From positions 12,381,001 through 12,445,000 of the forward strand of contig JAYKKT010000061.1 of assembly GCA_036023115.1 (NCBI GenBank): a stretch of 64,000 bases of DNA, given 5' to 3'. The notes below the pieces were generated by a model. It was not told where the DNA came from. It worked only from the letters and a program-made list of their open reading frames with translations, and ran no database searches. The DNA is from Brasenia schreberi (taxonomy: Eukaryota > Streptophyta > Magnoliopsida > Nymphaeales > Cabombaceae). Positions within the stretch are counted from its first letter, which is position 1; each line of letters begins with the position of its first letter. Of this stretch, positions 1-11,339 are shown piece after piece. The translations under genes and the position numbers were made by a program.

Positions 1-420
1 ATATAACTTGAAAACTATATTTTTGCATTTTGACTTAGTCATAATCCGTGAAATGAGACACCTTTTATGAAGAGTGTGAGACAAGCCGACTATAATTCGG
101 AAACAAATAAAGAAAACTACCATAACAGTAAACAAAGGAGGGGAAACTAAATATTTACATCACCAAACTCTATTTACATCATTAACACAACATTAAACGG
201 TTGGTATCGGTTTAATGCTGTGATTCAAACTTTAACAAGAAATTAATACGTTTAATGTCTTTCATCTTTTTATTACTGCGATTTAATGCCTTATTAAATG
301 GCTACATTAATATTGATTTAATGTCTTTCAATGCCGTCGACACCTTACAAGGAACATCCAGAAGTTATCTACCGAATCTTAAGTATTTGATCTGTAGGGA
401 AAAGGTTAATTCTTGAGAAA
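1..420. other. Unassigned AT-rich DNA
   Basis: No coding region or transposon end is recognisable here. The only structure seen is a degenerate direct repeat of the motif tttaatgtctttca (near 249 and 318) within TTAATG-rich sequence. LINE-1 begins abruptly at about 421, without the (TTG)n tail expected of an intact 3' end. Confidence 0.5.
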
Positions 421-1970
421 AAGCTAGATCATTCTTTATTGTTTCTTTCCAACACTTTTGTGGTCGTCCTCTACCTCTTTTAATACTTTCAAAATCTAGT
501 TTTTCATACCTTCTTATAGGTTCTTCTTTTGATCTTCTTTCTATATGACCAACGATATTCTCTCATTTTATCCTCTATTAGTGCCACACATAATTTATTT
601 TTAATAACCTCATTATGTATATGGTATTTTCTTATATGACAGCTCATCCATCTCAACATCTTCATTTTTATCACATACATCTTTTGTATATGTTGATGAT
701 TAATTGCCCAACACTCAGAACCATAAAACATGACAGGTCTAATTGTTGCTCTATAATATTTACCTTTTAACTTTAATGGTATCTTCTAATCACAAAAAAT
801 ACTTGATACTCCTCTCTAATTTAACCAACCAACATTAATTTTATGCGTAACATCTCCATCAATTCTTCCATCACTCTGAAAAATTAACCTAGGTATTTAA
901 AACTTTTCTTTTGGGGGATGCAATGTGTGCATGTCCTCTTAAGTAACCAAATGATCAAACTTACATTCCATATATTTTGTCTTTGTTCTACTAAGTCAAA
1001 AGCCTTTACTTTCTAATGTTTCTCTTCATAGTTCCAATTTTCTATTTTTTCCTTAGACTTCCACTAAAACAATATCATCTGCAAATAACATAAACTAAGG
1101 TACTTCATCTTTAATATGTTTTGTTAGCTCATCAATCACCATTATAAATAAGTATGAACTTAAAGTTGATCCTTGATGTAACCCAATATTAACTTCAAAG
1201 AAGTCTATCGTTCCTTCATGAATCCTCACACATGTTTTTGCACCATTATACATGTCTCTTATAAGGTTTATGTATGTCAATCGGATACCTCTTTTTTCCA
1301 AGGTTCTCCAAAGAACCTCTCTCGATACCCTATCATAAACTTTTTCTAGATCAATAAATATCATGTGAAAGTCTTTCTTTTTTGCTCTAAAATATTCTAT
1401 AAGACGTCTCAAAAGGTGAATCACTTTAACAATAGATTTGTTTGACATGAATCCGAGTTGGTTCTCTCTTCTACTCGATACTTGTTTTAACCTACGTTTG
1501 ATAATTCTTTCCCACCATTTTATAGCATGGCTCATTAACTTGATACCTTGATAATTCACACAATTCTAAATGTTTTCCTTGTTCTTACATATGGATATAA
1601 GTGTACTCGCTCTCCATTCCTTGAGCATCTTTTGGTTTCTCCATATTTCATTAAATAGTCTTCTGAGCCAAGTAATTTATGTTTCTTCTAGGATTTTCTA
1701 AACTTCTATAGGAATATTATTTGGTCCTATCGATTTACCACCCTTCATATGTTTAAGAGCGTATTTGACTTCATTCTTTTGAATATGTCGGTAAAAATTG
1801 TGGTTTATATACTTTTCTTATATGGCTAACTCTCCTAAGCTAATACTAACATATTTATTTCCATTAAAAAGCTTTGCCACTAGAATTTTTTCATCCTCGT
1901 CTTTGATGCATCTTAAAATAATTAAGACCTTTAGTTTTCTTATCTCTAGCCCTAGCTATCTTAAAAATAT
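421..1970 (-). pseudogene. LINE-1 reverse transcriptase and C-terminal domain
   Basis: Minus-strand remnant of the RTE polyprotein. Reverse transcriptase motif A (IFIDLEKVYD) and motif B ([15 protein letters not shown]) lie in the open stretch 1095-1559. The C-terminal block with GSECWAINHQHIQKM and KMLRWMSCHIRKY lies at 504-731. Frameshifts and stops separate these blocks, and the FADD catalytic box, clear in LINE-3, is out of frame here near 1085. In a live element this protein nicks target DNA and copies its own RNA into the nick. It is interrupted at 1970 by hAT-A1. Confidence 0.85.
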
Positions 1971-3093
1971 CAGTGTTATCCGTATGGTGCGATATGTATC
2001 GTATCGTGGGTACCGTATCGTACGATATGGCGCGTATCACGCCCAAAAAAATATTTTTCCAATATTTTTTTTCAATTTTTTTCAATTTTGTTTTGCAGGT
2101 TTTTGTCCTCTCTTAGCCTCTCTTCACTTCCCTATGCTTGTAATTTGGGTTTATAATTTTATTTATTGAATAAGATTAATTTATAAACAAATAAAAATTA
2201 TGACAAAATCATTTTTCTTTTTGTTGTCAACTTTTAGGTATATTTCTGCTAGCAGTTTCTAATTTCATGAGATCGCAAACAATTAAAAATATTTGGTTGT
2301 CTCGGTTCATTGAGTGGGCATTTCACAACTTCACTATTTTAGGGTTCACCTTACGTGACTTCTATTGAGTTGAACATGATCAACGTGTGTGAGGCTTAAC
2401 TCAGTCTGTGAAGTGACAAATGAAGCTCAAGCATTAGTTAAAAAAGCTAGTCGTAAGAGAAAAAGGAATATCATCAAGTAATAATATCACATCATTGAGG
2501 TGTCATAGAGTTAATAATCAAAGAAATTGAGCTCATTGTTTTGCTCACATATGAAAATTAGCAAATATGACAACTACATGTACAAAGATAGCAGTTTGTT
2601 AATTTTGATATATTAGATGAGTGGATTATGGAAGATAACGAAGAAAATGCACTCCTAACCGAAGAATACATTGCATGAATTAATTTGAAGTGCAACAACA
2701 TCACGAAGGAGATGAAGATTTTCATTTTAAAGCAGAAGGTGATGAGAAACTTTGAATCTTTATCAAGTAGAAGATGAAGATTATTTAGTTAATAATCCTG
2801 ATATAAATTTATAATATGTAAAATGTAAATGTATTTCATTTTTTGCTTCAAAATATGTAATTTTGGATGTAATTGTTCAATGTTGAATGTTCAATCTGTG
2901 CTAAACTTTGCATTATATGAATTTAAAGCAATTATCAGATTTTTTCAGATTTTTTTCGGATTTTTACTAATTTTCTTGATTTTTTAAATAATTTTTGTAT
3001 TATTTTAATATTAAAGTACGATACGATACGATATGATACGCCCGTATCATGGATTCCAGCGATATGTGATACGATACGCGTCAGACAATACTG
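1971..3093 (+). mobile_element. hAT-A1: internally deleted hAT transposon
   Basis: Inserted in LINE-1 with an 8-bp target duplication, aaaaatat (1963-1970) and aaaaatgt (3094-3101), one mismatch. The ends form a terminal inverted repeat starting CAGTGTTATC on the left and CAGTATTGTC on the right (read inward). Both subterminal regions (1975-2045 and 3015-3085) are packed with CGTATC/GATACG motifs in both orientations. The inside is AT-rich. The plus strand near 2610-2760 resembles the acidic C-terminus of a hAT transposase (a stretch reading DEWIMEDNEENALLTEEY), but no full transposase is present, so it must have moved with a helper. Confidence 0.8.
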
Positions 3094-3101
3094 AAAAATG
3101 T

Positions 3102-3865
3102 CTCTTCCACCCTCTTTTGAGTTGAGTTTTTTTATATAAATCTACCTAAATTTTAGCTTTTGCTTTATTGACTGCCTTTTTCACTTCCTTATTTGTTTTC
3201 TTATTTTTTAACATAATGTAATTTGTAGCATACCCTCTTTGACTTGATGTTATTTTGCATTACTTCACTCCACCACCAAGCTTCTTTTTGTGCTAGTACA
3301 CCTCCCTTAGATTCACGTAACACATCTTTCGCCACTTTCCTAATATGTATAGTCATATTATTCCACATATCACAAGGTGTACCAACATAATTCCAAGCAT
3401 CTCCTTGAAAAGTTTTTGTTTAAATATATCTTCTTTATCACTTTTGAGGTTTTACCATTTAGTCTGAATAGCTCGATGCATTATTTTCTTCTTTGTTCAT
3501 TTTTTATTTGGAAATCCATAACTAAAAGTCGATGTTAGGTGGTTAAGTTTTCTCGTAGAATTACCTTGCAATCTTTACAACACGCTCTATCTTTTTTCTA
3601 TAAATAAAGTAATCAATTTGTGTTTGTGATAAACCACTCTTATAAGTAATTAAATGTTCATCTCGTTTTTTCAAGATTGTATTGACTATAAAGAGATCAA
3701 AAGTCATAGCAAAATTTAAAATCTCTCTACCTTCCTCATTTATATCCCCAAAACCAAAGTTTTCATGAATACCTTGATATCCTAATGCCTCTTTACCGAC
3801 ATGTCCATTTAAGTCTCCTAAACAAATCATCTCCCTTTGTAGAATTCTTTGAATCACCTTATCTA
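3102..3865 (-). pseudogene. LINE-1 central part: RT amino end and endonuclease carboxyl end
   Basis: Continuation of LINE-1 to the right of hAT-A1. The open stretch 3561-3857 encodes ICLGDLNGHVGKEALGYQG and later QIDYFIYRK, the carboxyl half of the AP-like endonuclease (the GDLN...H motif belongs to the EEP fold). The part from 3102 to 3560 aligns to the linker in LINE-3 but is broken. Copia-1 begins at 3871, cutting the endonuclease in two; the next endonuclease codons resume at 9410. Confidence 0.85.
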
Positions 3866-3870
3866 ACTCT

Positions 3871-4113
3871 TGAAATAAATCAAATAAATAAAGAATAACT
3901 TACAAACTTGGGGCAGATTGAAGACAAACCATTCAATCTGCAACACGACTCCTAGAGGGCCACAGGCGGCTGCTCTCTTTTCTGTGCACACTCTAATCCT
4001 AAACCCTAGTGTCTTATTTATAATGACGTTTTAACTTGAAAGACTAAAATACCCTTATTGCTAATGACTTATTACATTTGAAACATAAGCAAACATGTGT
4101 TATTTCTTTAACA
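3871..4113 (-). repeat. Copia-1 3' LTR
   Basis: 243-bp LTR with TG/CA termini, matching 9161-9404. It contains a TATA-like box (tttataat on the plus strand near 4016). The element's 3' end is on the left because it lies on the minus strand. Confidence 0.92.
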
Positions 4114-4126
4114 CTCTCCCTCAAGT
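4114..4126 (-). other. Copia-1 polypurine tract
   Basis: Read on the minus strand this is CTTGAGGGAGAG, directly next to the 3' LTR, where the plus-strand DNA primer of a copia element is expected. Copia-2 (about 13283-13295) and Copia-3 (17024-17036) have near-identical tracts at the same place, which supports a shared lineage. Confidence 0.8.
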
Positions 4127-4164
4127 TGGGTAAAAGATATTACAAACACCCAACTTGGATAAAT

Positions 4165-6055
4165 TGTCTTTAAGTTATCGGCTAGTAGTAGCTTTAGTAA
4201 GAAAATCTGTTCTTTGCTTCTCTGATTCGACATATTCCAGTTTGAATTCTTTGTTTGAGATCTTCTCCCGAATGAAGTGACAATCAATCTCTACATGCTT
4301 AGTTCGTTCATGATAGACTGGATTTGAAGCCATCTGAATAGCTGCAGTGCTATCACAATATAGAGGAATAGGTTGTATCGAAGGAAATCTCAACTCATAA
4401 ATCAATGAAGAAACCCACTTTCCTTCACATGCAACGGCTCTATATTTAGCTTCTGCAGTAGATCTGGTAACAACAATTTATTTTTTGCTTTTCCAAAAAA
4501 TCAAATTGCCACCAAGTAATGTAATATAGCCTATAGTAGATCTACAATTATCTTTCAATCCAGCCCAGTCAACGTATGAATACAGTTCAATACCGAAGTT
4601 GCAGTATTTTGAATATTGAAGGCCCATACCAGGAGTTGACTTAAGATATCGAGAATACGGTATACAGCATCCATATGGTTTTTTTGTAGGTGAATGTATA
4701 AATTTGCTTACAATACCAACCGCATATGTAATATCTGGACGAGTAATAGTCAGATAAATAAGCTTACCTACCAGTCGCTAATATTTGCAAATATCTCTGA
4801 AGTCTTCACTATCACCAATGTATAATTTTTGATTCACTTCCATAAGAGAATCGATAGGTTTACAATCCAACATATTTGTTTCACGTAGCAAGTCCAAGGT
4901 ATATTTTCTCTAATTTAAGAAGATACCTTGATTGGAGTATAATATTTCAATACCCAAGAAATAGTGGAGTCTACCTAGATCTTTAAGTCAAATAATTTAT
5001 GAAGATTTTGTTTTAATACTAATATCTCATCGATATCATCATCAGTCACTATTATATCATCCACATAGACCGCAAGGACAGATAACTTTGAATTTCTCTT
5101 AAAAAATATAGTATGATCATTTATACACTTACGATAACCCAAACTGCAAACTGCATCACTGAATTTTTCAAACCAAGTTTGGGGTGATTGTTTCAGTCCG
5201 TAGATAGCTTTATTAAGTTTGCGAACTGTACCTTCTTTAAATTTACTGCTCAATCCTGGAGGAAGTTCCATAAGGACCTCTTCATGTAAATCTCCCTGCA
5301 GAAATGCATACATCTAGTTGTCATAGATCCCATCCAAAATTAGCAACCATATTGAGAAGTACTCTTATTGATGTAAGCTTTGCTATAGGTGCAAAAGTTT
5401 CATTATAGTCGATCCCATATGATTGACTATAGCCCTTACCAACCAATCTTGCTTTATACTTAATGGTGAAAACCCATTTATATCCCACTATATTTCTGTT
5501 GTGGGGAATTTCTGAAATTGTCAAGGTATTATTCTTGGCTAGTGCATCCAATTGTGATTTTATTGCTACTCTCCATAATGGATATTTGGTGGCCTCTTCA
5601 AAACTTGAGGGAATGACATTCTGATCACAGTTTGTAACAAAAGTTTGATAGCATGCAAATGTATTAGCAAATGAGACATAATTAGAGATAGGATATCGTG
5701 CACAAGTCCTCTTTCCTTTTCGAAATGCTATAGGTACTTCCAAGTCTTCTTCCATTCCTGGTGGTTGTGGATCTGAATCAAGGGAATAATCTTTGGTTTT
5801 CGTAGTCTGTGAAGTCTCATCCTGATAATGAACCACCTTTATTGGACTCCTCTTATATATTGTAATTTGATTTGATTCTAATCCTGATTCAACATGCTTC
5901 TCTTGCTTCTCTTCAGTTTTGTCCACTAGGATTTCAGTATCACTGGGAGGTAAGGGAAGAACATTAGAAGAGTTGTTTTGAGTAGAGGACCACTCCCCCT
6001 TAGAAGAATAATAGGGAGATGATTTACAAAACGTGACATCCATGGATATATACAT
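4165..6055 (-). pseudogene. Copia-1 reverse transcriptase and RNase H
   Basis: Pol carboxyl half in three broken pieces. 6055-5321 carries the linker and RT start (NIVGYKWVFTIKYKARLV, then ETFAPIAKLTSIR). 5313-4975 carries the RT core (KLNKAIYGLKQSP and the catalytic YVDD box). 4405-4175 carries the RNase H end (YCDSTAAIQMASNPVYHERT, then DCHFIREK). A stop lies between GWDL and the next block near 5318, and the region 4410-4970 has further stops and frameshifts. The YVDD residues themselves are intact, so inactivity comes from chain breaks rather than active-site loss. Confidence 0.9.
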
Positions 6056-6094
6056 CTTCTTTTGAATTAGGTCATAACATTTATACCCTTTTTT

Positions 6095-7260
6095 TTAGGA
6101 ATAGCCCACTAAGATGCACTTTACTGCTCTTGGGTCAAGTTTATCACGAATGTGTAAATTAACATGAATAAAGCATAGGCAACCAAAGATACGAGGAGCT
6201 ACATGGAAAAGTTTTGGATCATGATTCAAGACTTTTATGGGACTCTCACCTTTGAGAACATTACTGGGCATTCGGTTGATCAAATAAACAGCAGTAAGAA
6301 CAGCTTCCTCCCAAAAAGTTTTAGGAACATTATGCTGAAGAAGTAGAGTTTTGGCAACTTCAAGAATATGATGATTCTTTCTTTCGGCTATACCATTTTG
6401 CTGTGGTGTATATGAACAAGAAGTCTGATGGAGTATACCATTTACAAGTAAGTATTCTTGCAATTGTCTATTCATGTATTCACCCCCATTATCCAAGCGA
6501 AGAATTTTCACAGAAGTATTGAATTGGGTGAGAATAAATTTATGAACAATAGGAAAAAGGGCAGAAACCTCAGCCTTTGATTTTATTAAATAAATAATTA
6601 TCAAACGAGTACAATCATCAATAAAGGAAACAAAATACTTTTGACCAAATAACGAAGGAACAGGACTGGGACCCCATATGTCGGAATGTAGAAGTTCAAA
6701 AGGATGTGATCGTCTAGACTCACTTGGAGGATAAGGTACCCTTTGGTGTTTTCCAAGTTGACACACCTCACACTCAAACAGAGTTTTATTAGACTTAACT
6801 TTCAAATTAGGAAGAACATAAGGAAGCTTGGACACTGGTAAATGACCTAAACGTCTATGCCAAAGGTGAGTCTCCACATCTTGAATAGTTGCTACCGAAG
6901 CACAATGGTGTGACGTATCTTCTAAAATATATAATCCTCTGCGAAGACTACCACGACCAAAGATTTTTCCCGTCTTCAGATCTTGAAAAGAACAACCAGA
7001 GGAATCAAATGTCACACTACAATTCAATATACGTGTTAAGACACTGATTGAGAGGAGATTTATAGGAAAGCTAGGAACATGATAAACTGACTGTAAATAT
7101 ACGAGACATGTAGGTACACTTCCTTGTCCAACCGTATAAGAGATTGATCCATCAACCAACTTAATTGGCTCCCTATTTTTAAGTAGACGATATTCTGAAA
7201 AATATAAAGTTTCTCCAACCATATGATCTGTAGCTCTAGAGTCAATAATCCAAATTTTTT
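6095..7260 (-). pseudogene. Copia-1 protease end and integrase
   Basis: A long open stretch. The protease active site reads DSRATDHM at about 7243-7220, with Arg (codon 7237-7235) where the family has Gly after Asp-Ser, probably disabling. The pre-integrase zinc finger follows (LWHRRLGH, then CEVCQLGKH, an HHCC finger), then the integrase core with catalytic Asp in LHSDIWGP, Asp in RLDNGGEY, and Glu in QQNGIAERKN. Integrase inserts the cDNA into the genome. A stop and frameshift near 6090-6060 separate it from the reverse transcriptase. Confidence 0.9.
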
Positions 7261-7563
7261 AGTGAAAAGGTGAAAATGGTTTACCCTTTACTGTGTGTGT
7301 AGCATGGGCTAAGGTAGCTCGAGAAGTAGAAGCATTCTGATTTTCTGATAATTTTGTTTCTAAGCCCTCAATTCTCTTAATGAGTGTCCGTAGCACCTTA
7401 GCCCATGCTACAAACACTGGAGTTTCTTCTCTAAATTCCATTGTGTGTTCCCAGCAATTTTCTTCATTACCCAGAATGCTTCTACTTAAACAGCAAAATA
7501 TGAAAATTGCCCGCAATTGTATTAACTCCAGTGTATTGAGTAGAAGCATGCAGAAAATTTTCT

Positions 7564-8499
7564 TCACTGTGTGTGTAGCATGGATCCATCAATTGTATTA
7601 ACTGAATTACTTCTTGGTCTGTGGAAGTCTGGATGCCCATGTAGTTCCCAGCAATTTTCTTTCGAGTGTCGATGTTTTTCACAGTGAGAGCAAGTAATCT
7701 TATCTTTCTCATGTGAGTAGGAACGACCTCTGCCACGGCCTCTATTGTGTTGACCACCTCTTCCACGATAATATGAAGTTTCTCCTCTACTTTGTAAGGC
7801 ATGTTGTTCTGTAGTATTAATGTTGTTCTTCTCTAAATTCCTGCGATCTTCTTCACGAATGAGTAAGGAATACACCTTACCAAGAGATGGAAGTTCATCT
7901 CTACCCAGAATGTTGATCTTGATGGTCTCAAATTCAGGATTCACTCCCCATAATAGGTCAAACACTTTTTCTTTTCATTTTACAAATTTCTTTCTGCATA
8001 ACATGATGAACATTTGATATTGGTATAAAAAAGATGTTCATCCCATAATCCTCTAAGATTGGCATAAAACTCACTAATAGAGAGATTTCCTTGTCTACAC
8101 TTTTCTTATTTTTTCCAAGGTTTCATATTCTTTTGCTACATTCCTTTTTCTAGAATAGGCTTCTAAAATTGCACTCCAGATTTCATGTGTTGAGTTAAGA
8201 AACATAAAAGTCTTTGCTATTGTTGGAATCATGGATTGGAGTAACCAGGATGAAATCAGTGCATCTTCTCTATGCCAGCAGGTATAATTTACGTCATGTT
8301 GTGTTGGGCATGGTATTTGTCCCATGAGATGAGTCTATCTCGCCCTTGCTATTACTGCCAACTCTACTAACCTTGACCATTCTAAGTAATTTATGTCATC
8401 CAGTTTGGTGGATGTGATTTGAAAGCTATCCACTTTGTCGTTGATGGGATGTTCAGTGATTTCATAAGAGGATTCAATACCTTTTCCTTTATTTGCCAT
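7564..8499 (-). pseudogene. Copia-1 gag (capsid) with zinc knuckle
   Basis: The start chosen is ATG at 8499 (MANKGKGIESS), the same start used by Copia-3 at 20473. Gag blocks follow: NYLEWSRLVELAV, EDALISSWLLQSMIPTIAKT, EIWSAILEAYSRK, VFDLLWGVNPEFE, and a CCHC zinc knuckle CSHCEKHRHSKENC near 7690. Stops occur near 8335 and 8094. Just downstream (about 7290-7600) the spacer to protease is scrambled by local duplications and a short inverted repeat. Confidence 0.85.
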
Positions 8500-9147
8500 T
8501 TGTATTGAATGTTTATAGATTGCTCTTATACTCAATGTATCACCAATGAATAAGAAATAATAATTCTTGCCTCCTTCTTTTTCAGTATCAGTGTTGTTTT
8601 TAGGATTGCATCATGATCTCAACCACTACAATGCTCCAAAACAGTGCATCGTCAAAATCAGGTCCATATTGTAAACACGCCTTTGTCCACACACCAACGC
8701 CTTTATGATCAGTACAACATACTGTCTTTGCTTTAGAGTTTGTAGGTAACACATATAGGGATAAGATCATGTCTTTGCTTTAGAGTTTGTAGGTAACACA
8801 TATAGGGATAAGATCATACAGCTTATTCTACTAACAAGTACCCTTCTGAATCTCGAGAGTAACTCTTAAAATAAGGAAGCAAAACAAAGGTGTGTATCTA
8901 AAAGGAGTACCACGGCCACATGATTTGATTGTGTATAAGGCTCTGTTTCTTCTCTTCACTCCATTGTGCGTTCAGTCCATGTAACTTGCAAGTAGCATAT
9001 CGATATTCCACCAGATCATAAGCAAACTTGTGCAGAAAGTGAACTCTTAAAAAAAAACGTGCAAAGACTTGTGAAAAAAATCTGCACCTTTTCCTTTGCA
9101 GTCACCCACGTCCTCTTGAGAAAAAATCGTCAATTTATAGCCTTGTA
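8500..9147 (-). other. Copia-1 untranslated leader
   Basis: Sequence between the primer binding site and gag. No coding. It contains a perfect tandem duplication of 47 bp (8724-8770 and 8771-8817), probably a replication slip. Confidence 0.75.
8724..8817. repeat. 47-bp tandem duplication
   Basis: Two adjacent identical units, each beginning gtctttgctttagag and ending gataagatcat. Confidence 0.95.
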
Positions 9148-9160
9148 GGCTCTGATATCA
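9148..9160 (-). other. Copia-1 primer binding site
   Basis: On the minus strand TGATATCAGAGCC, directly inside the 5' LTR. It matches the copia site for initiator-Met tRNA (TGGTATCAGAGC) with one change. Confidence 0.88.
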
Positions 9161-9404
9161 TGAAATAAATCAAATAAATAAAGAATAACTTACAAACTTG
9201 GGGCAGATTGAAGACAAACCATTCAATCTGCAACACGACTCCTAGAGGGCCACAGGCGGATGTTCTCTGTTTCTGTGCACACTCTAATCCTAAACCCTAG
9301 TGTGTTATTTATAATGACGTTTTAACTTGAAAGACTAAAATACCCTTATTGCTAATGACTTATTACATTTGAAACATAAGCAAACACGTGTTATTTCTTT
9401 AACA
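9161..9404 (-). repeat. Copia-1 5' LTR
   Basis: 244-bp LTR paired with 3871-4113; the two differ by about five substitutions or small indels. It starts TGAAATAAAT and ends TTTAACA on the plus strand. Confidence 0.92.
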
Positions 9405-9409
9405 ACTCT

Positions 9410-10045
9410 TTCCAAAAAACCATCTTTATACTATCTTCTAGTCCTACTTTGGGTGCGTAAGCAAAAACTATATTCAAAACCTTTATCCTTAACACTAATT
9501 TCAACGTCATGATTCGGTCACCATATCATTGTTTGTTTACTACACTATCCTTTAAATCTTTATTTATGATAATACCAACTCCATTTCGAGCATTTTCCTT
9601 ACCTCAGTACCATAATTTAAAACGTGTATTCTCAATCTTCTTTGCTTTTTCTCCAACCCACTTTGTCTCTTATAAATATAGAATATGAATCTTTCTCCGA
9701 ATCATAGTATCTACCACCTCTATTAGTTTACCGGGCAATGTTCCGATATTCTAAGAACTAATACGAATCTTATTATCTAGGACTAGCTTTCTTTTCCCTG
9801 TATTCGTTCATATTGAAAATGCGGAGACGCTCTCTGTAATTTATTCACTATATTCGGGTGGCAATGTAGCAGAACTAACTTCTTTACCCACACTCATCCA
9901 TGATATAGGAACCCTCTTTATAATTGATTCACTACATCTGAGCAAAAATATAGTGGCCCTTGCTTATTTTTCACTGCGTTCGGGCTCTGCAGCATGTCGC
10001 TAGGCAGTAACGCCTCAAATCAATGCTCATAATTTGTGTAATCCA
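9410..10045 (-). pseudogene. LINE-1 endonuclease amino end and 5' UTR
   Basis: Resumes LINE-1 after Copia-1. It aligns along its length with LINE-3 33860-34490: endonuclease start near 9770 (the region that reads KIRIGSWNIGTLSGK in LINE-3) and then 5' untranslated sequence. Broken by stops. Copia-2 interrupts it at 10046. Confidence 0.82.
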
Positions 10046-10401
10046 TATTAGAAACAATTAACTCTCAATGAGAATAGAGGGACGGGCTACTGACGGAGTC
10101 ATGGCACCCAAGACTTCTTCGGAGTGCTTATTGTTAATTTAATGTCTTGGGTCATCTGGCTCCTATTGGATCAGATTTTGATCCAATAGGAGTCATATAT
10201 CTCTTTTACTTACTAAGGGTAGATTAGTCTTTTAAGTTATAAACCATTATATATACTAACCCTAATTGTAATCTTTTCTTTACGTGAAATAAAGAGAGAG
10301 TGGATGGCTGTACAAGAGGGAGGCGTCAGCCCTCTGATCACTTCAGTGATGGGAATTTGCATGTTTTTGATATGTTTATGTTTTTGGGTTGTTTACCAAT
10401 A
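10046..10401 (+). repeat. Copia-2 5' LTR
   Basis: Starts TATTAGAAAC and ends TTTACCAATA; the partner LTR has TGTTGGAAAC and ACCAACA, so both terminal dinucleotides have decayed by transition. It holds an extra stretch of about 65-75 bp near 10065-10130 absent from the other LTR. Confidence 0.88.
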
Positions 10402-10416
10402 TGATATTAGAGCATA
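10402..10416 (+). other. Copia-2 primer binding site
   Basis: TGATATTAGAGCATA directly after the LTR; the initiator-Met tRNA site with two transitions. Confidence 0.8.
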
Positions 10417-10590
10417 ATCTTTGCGATTAGAGCATTTTTTCATGATTCTACCATAGTTTTCAACGAAAAAAGGTGTGTAGCGCAGCGTAAATCTTGGTCG
10501 GAGTAGCTTGAGGAGAGGACTTTATTTGTATGACAAAACGACTAGGACAACTATGCATCTACTCTAACTATAAAAGGGGAGAAGAAAGAG

Positions 10591-11250
10591 TTGATATTAT
10601 GGCATCGACGATTGGTCCATTTACCTATTTCTAAGATTAGAATTCTATTACTTAAATTTTCGAGTTGTAGTGATTTGTTTTTGCAATATGACACTTGTCA
10701 AAAGGCCAAACATTGTCATACATCATTTCTTTTGAATGAAACTAGAGCTTCAAAACCATTTAAAATTGTCTGTTCTGATATTTGGGGCTCATGTTCTATT
10801 ACTTCGTTGCTTGATCCTAAATACTTTATTTTTTCATCGATGACTGCACTAGATTTAGTATGATTTACCTTATGAAGACCAAAGATGATGTGAAAAATAT
10901 TCTGCTTATATACTACAAATTTATCCATACCTAATTTCAGTTACCAATTCAAGTCATTCGTAGTGATAATGGACGGGAGTATATGTCTTGATCACTATAT
11001 TTTTATTTCTAGAGTCAAGGAATCCTACACCAAACATCTTGTTCTCATTTCCCACAACAAAATAGAGTCTCTGAAATGAAAAATAGACATGTTTTAGAAA
11101 TTGCTAGAAATTTGCTTATTGGGTATAATGTTCCTAAATTTTATTGGTGAGAAGTTGTCGTAGCCGCAATATTTCTTATAAATCACATGCCCACTAGAGT
11201 CCTTAATGGTGATTCATCTAAGGTAATTCCAAGTACCTCTTAAAGTATTT
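10591..11250 (+). pseudogene. Copia-2 integrase
   Basis: Pre-integrase finger LWHRRLVHLPISK then CQKAKHCH; core start VCSDIWGSCSITSLLDPKYF. Further core blocks continue to about 11240 in other frames (IRSDNGREYM-like sequence near 10960, then ENRH and NHMPTRVLNG-like blocks). Several stops and shifts. No protease or gag precedes it. Confidence 0.82.
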
Positions 11251-11339
11251 GGATGCACCTGGTTTGTTCACATTCACAACATATGCTAGAGGTATTAAAT
11301 GTTTTTTTAGTTACTCTTCCACTCAAAAAGGGTACAAAT

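Larger units (their letters stand above)
3871..9404 (-). mobile_element. Copia-1: complete LTR retrotransposon (Ty1/copia)
   Basis: A minus-strand element of 5534 bp with 5-bp target duplication ACTCT (3866-3870 and 9405-9409), two LTRs of 243 and 244 bp, a primer binding site, a polypurine tract, and the copia domain order gag, protease, integrase, reverse transcriptase, RNase H. It sits inside the LINE-1 endonuclease; the empty site can be seen in LINE-3 near 33860. The LTRs differ at only a handful of positions (about 2% by eye), so it is a fairly young insertion. Coding is broken by several stops and frameshifts. Confidence 0.93.

Noticed and set aside
1798..2169. 123-codon plus-strand open frame
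   Set aside because: It runs antisense through the LINE-1 RT and into the hAT-A1 end; low-complexity, no domain.
4000..4020. ccctaaaccctag-like motifs that resemble telomere repeat
   Set aside because: Only one or two units, at the same place in several copia LTRs; part of the LTR, not telomeric.
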